A DNA stretch of 24,048 nucleotides from CAZGOM01 sp964542875. GTDB lineage: Bacteria; Planctomycetota; Phycisphaerae; Phycisphaerales; Phycisphaeraceae. The notes under the pieces were generated by a model that was not told the DNA's origin, did no database searches, and saw nothing but the letters and a program-made list of their open reading frames with translations. The stretch lies in the NCBI GenBank assembly GCA_964542875.1, contig CAZIWA010000085.1, positions 1-24,048 of the forward strand, given 5' to 3'. A program made the translations under genes and the position numbers. The stretch's first letter is position 1; each line of letters begins with the position of its first letter. Shown here in pieces: positions 14,877 through 21,200 of this stretch.

Positions 14877-15263
14877 GATTGGAATTAGATGTATCGGCAG
14901 GAAACCGGGCGTGGGGGGAATTTTTTTGTGATGTTGTTGCGCTCAAGCCGAGGGTAAAAGCATTTGGGTTATTTGTCGGCACATGCACCCGGGGTATGAG
15001 TTGCCGAGGTGAAGTTATTTGGTGTCATGAGGGAGACTATTGGGTGTAGGCGAGGGAGATGGATGTACTAGCGGTGGGGTGATCGGTGCAGGGAGTAAAG
15101 GGTTGACGCGTGCAAGACACAGCACTGCTGCAGGCCGTGCTGTGCCACTAGGAACGGATTGGGGCTTGTAATTAGATCGTTGATTGAAATTTTGGTAGCT
15201 TTGCTGGACTTGCCGTTGCAGTTTTGCAGCGGTGTTTAAAGGACTTAACAGGAGCGAGAGTCG
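14877..15263. other. Divergent intergenic region between rsmH and the oxidoreductase
   Basis: No gene, and no mraZ, is visible. It must hold promoters for both the division cluster (minus) and the oxidoreductase (plus), but I find no convincing -35/-10 pair. It holds a hairpin at 15118-15144. The oxidoreductase has a good AGGAG nine bases before its ATG. Confidence 0.5.
15118..15144 (+). promoter_or_regulatory. Inverted repeat upstream of the oxidoreductase
   Basis: Perfect 8-base arms CACAGCAC and GTGCTGTG flank an 11-base spacer, about 120 bases before the start codon. A two-half-site operator or a leader hairpin is possible. No T-run follows. Confidence 0.45.
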
Positions 15264-16325
15264 ATGAGCATCAAACTGGGCATCATTGGGGCGGGCGCGA
15301 TCGGGCGCGTGCACGCACAAACCGCCAAGAAGGCGGGCGTGGAAGTGTTCGGCGTGGCGGACGTGAACGGCGCCGCTGCCAAAAGCTTTGCAGAGGCTGA
15401 AGGCCTTAAGCACCATTTTGACGATCCTAAGAAGCTGCTGGCCTCACCGGACGTGACGGCGGTGGTGATCGGCGTGCCCAATAAGTTCCACGCGCCGCTG
15501 GCTGTGGAAGCACTCAAGGCCGGCAAAGACGTGTTGCTTGAGAAGCCGATGGCGATGAATGTGGCCGAGTGCAAAGAGATCAACGAGACAGTGAAGAAGA
15601 CCGGCAAGATCCTGCAGATGGGATTTGTGCATCGGTACTCCCAGGTGGGTCTGGCGGCGAAGCAGATCATCGATGCAGGCCGGCTGGGCAAGATCTATCA
15701 CGCCAAGGCGGCGATGTACCGTAGGCGCGGGATCCCCGGGCTGGGCGGCTGGTTTACGACCAAGGCGATGTCCGGCGGCGGTCCGCTGATCGACATCGGC
15801 GTGCATGTGATCGATCTTTCGATGCATCTGATGAGCTTCCCGAAGGTGACGCGCGTTTCGGGCAAGGTGTATTCGAACTTTGGCCCGAGGATGAAAAACT
15901 ATCTGCATGAGAGCATGTGGGCTGGCCCGCCGCGCTTTGATGGCGTGTGCGACGTGGAAGACTCTGCGCATGCGCTGGTGCGTTTTGAAGGGGGCGCGAC
16001 GCTGGAGATCAACGTGACGTGGGCGGGGAATATCCCGGACAACACGGCGACCGACGGCATCCTGTTCCTTGGCGACAAGGGCGGGCTGGGCTTTAAGTTC
16101 GGCGGGAATGAAGTGAAGCTGGCGACGGAAGAAGACGGCTTCAACGTTGATATTTCGCCGAAGCTCAAAGCTGCCGACGCGTGGGAAGGCGAATACAAGG
16201 CGTTTGTGCAGAGCGTGACGAACCGAACCACTCCCGAAGCCTGTGGCGTGAAGGGCCAGGTGGTGCAGTCGATCATCGATGCTATTTACGAATCCAGCGA
16301 GAAGGATCGCGAGATCGAGCTTTGA
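15264..16325 (+). CDS. Gfo/Idh/MocA family NAD(P)-dependent oxidoreductase
   Basis: Members of this family oxidise or reduce sugars, inositols and related polyols with NAD(P). The 353-residue product is of normal length. The N-terminal Rossmann fold shows GIIGAGAIGRVHA (6-18). The conserved EKP triad (93-95, LLEKPMAMN) supplies the catalytic Lys that also holds the cofactor. The C-terminal domain includes GGGPLIDIGVHVIDL (171-185), the usual substrate-binding helix with Asp and His. The exact substrate cannot be read; planctomycetes have many such genes for polysaccharide breakdown. AGGAG lies nine bases upstream of the ATG. The gene stands alone on the plus strand, followed by a strong terminator, so it is probably monocistronic. 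No signal peptide is visible, so it is cytoplasmic. Confidence 0.93.
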   Translation: MSIKLGIIGAGAIGRVHAQTAKKAGVEVFGVADVNGAAAKSFAEAEGLKHHFDDPKKLLASPDVTAVVIGVPNKFHAPLAVEALKAGKDVLLEKPMAMNVAECKEINETVKKTGKILQMGFVHRYSQVGLAAKQIIDAGRLGKIYHAKAAMYRRRGIPGLGGWFTTKAMSGGGPLIDIGVHVIDLSMHLMSFPKVTRVSGKVYSNFGPRMKNYLHESMWAGPPRFDGVCDVEDSAHALVRFEGGATLEINVTWAGNIPDNTATDGILFLGDKGGLGFKFGGNEVKLATEEDGFNVDISPKLKAADAWEGEYKAFVQSVTNRTTPEACGVKGQVVQSIIDAIYESSEKDREIEL

Positions 16326-16353
16326 GGGAGAAGGGTCTAGGGTCTGGGGTCTG
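16325..16353. repeat. GGTCTGGGG-type intergenic repeat, copy 2
   Basis: AGGGAGAAGGGTCTAGGGTC followed by TGGGGTCTGGTC parallels copy 1 at 9045-9076, including the purine-rich left flank. It begins right at the stop codon of the oxidoreductase gene. Confidence 0.65.
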
Positions 16354-16412
16354 GTCGGAGAGACTGGATTTTGGACTTTGGGCGTTTAGGCCTTTGATTG
16401 GATGTTTTCTGG

Positions 16413-16450
16413 CAACCCCGGTGTGAAGAACGCCGGGGTTGTTGTTTTGT
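16413..16450 (+). terminator. Intrinsic terminator after the oxidoreductase gene
   Basis: A perfect 9-bp stem (CAACCCCGG 16413-16421 with CCGGGGTTG 16433-16441) and an 11-base loop are followed by TTGTTTTGT. It lies 88 bases past the stop. Confidence 0.8.
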
Positions 16451-16470
16451 GGTTTGGTGGGGAGAGAAGG

Positions 16471-16500
16471 GTTAACCGCAAAGGCACGAAGACGCGAAGA
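16471..16500. repeat. Short ACGAAGACGCGAAG-type intergenic string
   Basis: The interval holds AACCGCAAAGGCACGAAG followed by ACGCGAAGA, a degenerate 9-base tandem motif (CACGAAGAC/GCGAAGA). Strings of this kind recur between genes in planctomycetes and other bacteria, to my knowledge; no second full copy is in this window. A weak echo (CTCACGAAGACGAGG) occurs after hipA near 18180. Confidence 0.45.
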
Positions 16501-16557
16501 TAGAGAAGGAAGAGGGAAGCGATTTTCGGCCAAGTGTGAGAGGGTTGGGTTGTGGAT

Positions 16558-16581
16558 TAATAAATCATTATTGATTTATTA
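16558..16581. promoter_or_regulatory. AT-rich perfect palindrome, likely HipB operator
   Basis: Ten-base arms TAATAAATCA and TGATTTATTA surround a TTAT spacer. It lies 49-72 bases before the hipB start in otherwise GC-rich DNA. HipB-type antitoxins bind such palindromes to repress their own operon; that this is the site is inference. Confidence 0.65.
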
Positions 16582-16617
16582 GATGAATTTAGTCGGAATA
16601 AGAGTTCAAATATGAGT

Positions 16618-16623
16618 TATAAT
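16618..16623 (+). promoter_or_regulatory. Consensus -10 box of hipBA
   Basis: A perfect TATAAT is followed after 6 bases by the ATG at 16630, so transcription would begin at or next to the start codon. No good -35 sequence is present at the right distance, and activity may depend on the AT-rich upstream DNA. Confidence 0.5.
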
Positions 16624-16629
16624 GTCGGG

Positions 16630-16947
16630 ATGGCAGACATTAAAATTCCGCTGCAGTTGATGACGCCGGGGAAGGTTAAGCGATTGCTTGCCGAGCGGGT
16701 GCGGGAGGCGCGGCTGGCGCGTGGATGGAGGCAGAGTTCGCTGGCGAAGATGGCCGGCATTTCGTTGCCGACGTTGAGTCGGTATGAGCGGACAGGGGGG
16801 ACTTCGCTGGAGAATTTCTTGAAGATCAGCCATGCGCTGGGGGGGTTGGATGGGTTTGGGGAATTGTTGAAGCCGGCGCGTGCGCGGAGTGTGGCGGAGC
16901 TTGAGAAGCAGCTTGAGGTGAAAAGGCCGCGGCGGGGGCGCAAATGA
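16630..16947 (+). CDS. hipB: HipB-like XRE-family antitoxin
   Basis: A 105-residue DNA-binding protein. The helix-turn-helix covers about residues 22-66: RVREARLARGWRQSSLAKMA, then GISLPTLSRYERTGGTSLENF, the standard XRE pattern. The basic C-terminus (KRPRRGRK) is typical of this family. Its stop overlaps the hipA start as ATGA, so the two are translationally coupled. HipB neutralises HipA and represses the operon. The frame is open from an ATG at 16612, but that codon overlaps the consensus -10 box. The ATG at 16630 fits a leaderless transcript better, and no Shine-Dalgarno sequence precedes either. The family is secure; the start is likely. Confidence 0.88.
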   Translation: MADIKIPLQLMTPGKVKRLLAERVREARLARGWRQSSLAKMAGISLPTLSRYERTGGTSLENFLKISHALGGLDGFGELLKPARARSVAELEKQLEVKRPRRGRK

Positions 16948-18161
16948 AAAAGCTTGAAGTGCGGCTGAGGCATTCGCCAAAGCAGTGGAAGCGGGTGGGG
17001 ACGCTGGTGGAGGCGCGGCAGGCGGTGTCTTTTGAATATGACGCGGTGTTTTTGGAATCAGGGATAGAGCTTTCGCCGTTTCGGCTGCCGGCGCGGGCAG
17101 GGTTGGTGGATCATGAGGATGTGGGGTTTGGGCCGCTGCCCGGGTTGTTTGATGATTCGCTGCCGGATGGGTGGGGATTGCTGCTGATGGAGCGGCACTT
17201 CCGGCAGGCTGGGATGGATGTGCGAAGCCTGAGCGTGCTGGATCGGCTGGCATACCTGGGCACGCGGACGATGGGTGCGCTGACGTACCACCCAAGCCGG
17301 GAAGACGATACCGGGCCTGCGGCGGTCGACCTGGCGGCGCTGTGCGCCAATGCCCAGATGGTGATGCGAGGCGGGATGGGCGAGGTGCTGCCTGCGTTGC
17401 TGCGGGCAGGTGGATCGCCCGGCGGCACGAGGCCCAAGGTGCTGGTGGGCGTGCGAGGTGATGAAGTGTTGTCGGGCGAAGATGATCTGCCGGAAGGGTT
17501 TGAGCATTGGATGGTGAAGTTTGGATCGCTGGCGGATTGGGCAGGGATGGGGCGTGTGGAGTATGCGTACTCACAGATGGCGCGCGCCGCGGGGCTGGAG
17601 GTGTGTGAGACGAGGCTGTTTTCCGAGGGCAAGGGGAAGGTGTGGTTCGGCACCCGCCGCTTTGACCGGCTTAGAAGAAACGTCAGACGGCATGTGCATA
17701 CGCTTGGCGGTTTGATTCACAGCAACTTTCGTATCCCCTCATGCGACTATGGCGACTTGCTGGAAGTGACATTGGCGCTGACGCGAAGCCATGCGGAATT
17801 GCTGCGGGCGTTTGGGCAGATGGTTTTCAATATCGCAACGCACAACCGGGATGACCATGTGAAGAATTTTACGTTCATGCTGAATGATGAAATGAGCTGG
17901 AGGCTGAGCCCGGCGTATGACTTGTGCGTTTCGGATGGGCCGGGAGGAGAGCACACGATGTCGGTGAATGGTGAGGGGGCCAGCCCGACGCGCGAGCATG
18001 TGATGGCGCTGGCAGGGAAACACGAGATCAAGCCCGCGGAGGCCAGGCGGGTGATTGATCAAGTGAATGATGCGGTTATGAAGTGGCCGAAGTTTGCGGA
18101 AGAAGCAGGGTGCGCGAAGAAGGATGTTGGGATGGTGCGGAAGATGTTGAAGGTGGTTTAG
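16944..18161 (+). CDS. hipA: HipA-like serine/threonine kinase toxin
   Basis: HipA phosphorylates a target protein (glutamyl-tRNA synthetase in E. coli) and thereby halts growth. The 405-residue product has the N-terminal subdomain with LFDDSLPDGWG (68-78). The glycine-rich loop GGSPGGTRPK (156-165) and the ATP-binding Lys in HWMVKF (Lys192) follow. The catalytic loop NRDDHVKNF (301-309) and the metal-binding SPAYDL (322-327) complete the kinase. All key residues are present, so it looks active. It is somewhat shorter than E. coli HipA (440 residues). It forms a two-gene operon with hipB, overlapping by four bases. The start is fixed by the overlap. It converges with the giant M56 gene, 73 bases away, with no clear terminator between. 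Confidence 0.93.
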   Translation: MKKLEVRLRHSPKQWKRVGTLVEARQAVSFEYDAVFLESGIELSPFRLPARAGLVDHEDVGFGPLPGLFDDSLPDGWGLLLMERHFRQAGMDVRSLSVLDRLAYLGTRTMGALTYHPSREDDTGPAAVDLAALCANAQMVMRGGMGEVLPALLRAGGSPGGTRPKVLVGVRGDEVLSGEDDLPEGFEHWMVKFGSLADWAGMGRVEYAYSQMARAAGLEVCETRLFSEGKGKVWFGTRRFDRLRRNVRRHVHTLGGLIHSNFRIPSCDYGDLLEVTLALTRSHAELLRAFGQMVFNIATHNRDDHVKNFTFMLNDEMSWRLSPAYDLCVSDGPGGEHTMSVNGEGASPTREHVMALAGKHEIKPAEARRVIDQVNDAVMKWPKFAEEAGCAKKDVGMVRKMLKVV

Positions 18162-18234
18162 AGGCAGAGTGAAGACGTGCTCACGAAGACGAGGGCATGG
18201 CACGCGTCACGGAGATCAAGGAGGTTTGAGCGGT

Positions 18235-21200
18235 TTAAAAAAGCTTGCTGGGGTGGTTGGGTTTATCGGCGCGTTTCAGGCTTTCGGGGTCAATGCCGGT
18301 TTTGTTGAATGTGATGAGGTATTCCTGGGTGGGGTCGGCCTCAGTGATGGCAATGGGGGTGAGGGTGGCGAAGGGCTCAGTGATGGTGGGGTTGGAGTGG
18401 CGGAGTTGGATGGTGTATTCACCGCCTAGGGGGAGGTTTTCCAACACGAGAGTTCCGTGAGGCTCAAGCTGCCAGTTGTCGGAGAGGTTTTTGGGGGGTT
18501 GGACCATACCGGGAGGCAAGCGGACGGGGACGACGGTGGCTTGGAAAGCGGAAATTGATCCTGAGGCGCCGACTTTGATGCGGATTGCGACGCGGCCGTT
18601 TTTGGGTTTTTCCAATGTTGCGTGTTTGACGCCGGAGGCGGCCTGTGCACGGAGGGTGGCCATGAGGGAATCGACTTTGGCGAGATAGTCTGCGGGCGCC
18701 TCAAGGTGGACGGTTTGGTCGCTGCTGGTGAGCTTCCAGAGCGGGTCGCGGTTCCAGGGGCCAGCACCGGGGAGTGAGCGGATTCGAGAGAGGATATCGA
18801 TGTAGGAGATGAAGGGGTCGTTTAGCGGCCAGACGAGGTCGTAGAGGGAATGGTCTGCCCAGCTTTGGATGGTGGCATTGAGATAGAGGCCAAATGAAGA
18901 TTTGCCGAGGTAATAAGCATTTGGGTTGCCCGCTTGATTGCAAAGATGGAGAAAGACATTTTCCCAGGTGGGGGTTTGGCCCGGGAAGTCGGCGGGGGAG
19001 ACAGATACTTTTTGAGTGGGGAGGATGTTGGCGCTTTGAAGGGCGGGCCAGTTGGCGGTGAATTTTACGCTGATTTTTTTCGAGGTGAGTTCAAGGGCTT
19101 CATTGAGGGGGAGGTTGGAAATTTGATAGCCGCCGGCAGGTTGCTGGAGCTTGCGCTGAGTGAGACTGATCGACCCTTGATCGTTTGAAGCGAGTGGGAG
19201 GTTTTTCTGGACCCGGAGGTCGTTCAAATAGTCGACGACGGTGAGATTTTCAGGATTGGCGATGAGCAGTTGAAGGTTGTTTTCACTGTTGAAAGAGGCG
19301 GAGAAGACGCCTTGAGGGAGCCAGTCCGCAGGGTCTCCGGCTTTCATGACCTGAGCGAGAACCTGCTGGCGTGTGAAGGGGGGTGGGCTGTCCGGGGCGG
19401 GTGGAGTGAGGAGGTCGTTGATGTCGGGAGAGAAGGAGAAGGTGCGGGTGAGCGCCTTGCGCGTGGTGATCTTGATGCCGGCGAAGTGGTTGTCAGCGTA
19501 GGCGCGGTTGGCGAGGTGTTGCGAGGGTGTGGCCTGTTTAAGGATGACGCGTATGAGCGTGATGAGATTGGGCTGGGAGCCAGGGGGCGTGACGGGGGTG
19601 GCGGGGTCGATACCGATGGACTTGAGGGCCGCCCAGTCGACTTCATAGGCGAGGCCGCGTGAGGCGAGAAGCTGATCGAGTGCCTGCTGGAGCGGGCGAG
19701 GGGTGATGGGGCCGGGAAGATCGACAGGCGTTAGCGCCCAGAACTTCAGGTGCTGTTGTTGCTTGTATTGAGCCGTGGATTGGGTGGTGACCCCGGATTG
19801 TGTGCCGCTGGTGCGGGAGGCGCGGATTTGATCCAGACAATTTTGGACGAAGATCAGGTCCGCCAGGGAGCCGGTGATGGTGACGCCGGTGGCGGAAGCA
19901 GTGATGGTGGGAGTGGATGTGAGGTCTGGGGCCAGCAATGTGCCGGGCCACGGAAGAGGAAGATTGGAGGTGGGTTTTTGAGGGAACTGGGTTTGAAACC
20001 AGACAGCGAGACGGGAACGAACACCCACGGGAGGGAGATACGGCTCGGTTAAACCCAGGGCAGGGGCGGCGAGGTCCTGGGTATCAAAAAAGTGGGATTG
20101 AACGAGGGTGGCCTGGCGCGTGATCCTGAGTTGGGCAAGAAGGGCATTGAGGTCTGGCAGGAAAGCATCGGGGACGTGGGCGATGAGCTTGTTGTTTTTG
20201 ATTTCGAGCGATGCGAAGCCATCAGGGCCGGTGCCCCAGTCAGAGGGTTGGCCGAGGTTTTGCTTGATGAGCGTGATGAGCTGATCGGGGGTAATGGCCT
20301 CAAGGGCTTGGAGGTCCAGTTCATGGTCCCGCGATGAGGCACGCAGGGCGATGGTGCGGGTGGAGACGAGCGCACCGGAACCGATGCGGGCGATGCCGAG
20401 CCACTGGTTGCGGCCGTTGGTTGCGAGGTGGTGATAGACGGACATCTGGAGAGGCATGAGGTCGTCAGGTGCTGCAACAGCGGTTTCAAGGATGTTAGCC
20501 GTGCTTTCGGGCTTGAGGCCAAGTGTGGCCAGGGCCGGCCAGTCAACCGTGATCTGGAGCCTGGACTGCTCCTGGAAGATGGCGATGGCTTCTTTCAGCG
20601 AGACGACGCGGATGCGGCCGGGGTTGTTGTTCCAGGCTTGGTTTTGGCCGTTGTAGATTTCATAGAACCGGCGTTGCTGATCAAAGTTGGACCGTGGTGT
20701 GTAGGCGGGGGAGGCGGATTGGGTTTGCGCTGGAGTGGCTGCAATGGCTTTTTTACGCAGGGCATCGAGAACGGCTTTGACCTGGAATTGAATGTCGGGC
20801 GTTGCGGTGACGTAGAGGTCGTCGTTGGCGTCTATTTCGGCTTTATAGCTCAGTGATGTGTTCCATGTCACGGGTGTTTTGATGGCTTTGATGTGGGTGA
20901 TTATCTGGTCCTGGGAAACGTATGCAGGACTATTGATGCGGGTGAGATCGGCGATGTTGTAAATGATGCGCCGGCTGGTGTTGTCTGCATAGATGGATGT
21001 TCCGTATTCACGGTTAAGGACTTCCAACTGGGGGCGGAAGCCGGTTTTGGTGATGGCCATGTCCAGAACGTCGTACCAGTTGGGACGCTTGCCGGGAAAG
21101 TCGTCGGGGCCGAGGGTGATGGGGGTGTTTTGTGTGAGACCGAGTTTTTCGACTTGGGCCCAATTGACGTAGGTTTCGAGGAGTGAGCGCCGGGTGATTT

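Noticed and set aside
16551..16559. Second DnaA-box-like sequence TGTGGATTA
   Set aside because: It has one mismatch to the consensus and lies alone near the hipBA palindrome; a chance match is likely.
16606..17574. Minus-strand open frame of 322 codons opposite hipB and hipA
   Set aside because: It is a Pro/Ala-rich antisense product, and the plus strand encodes a complete toxin-antitoxin pair.
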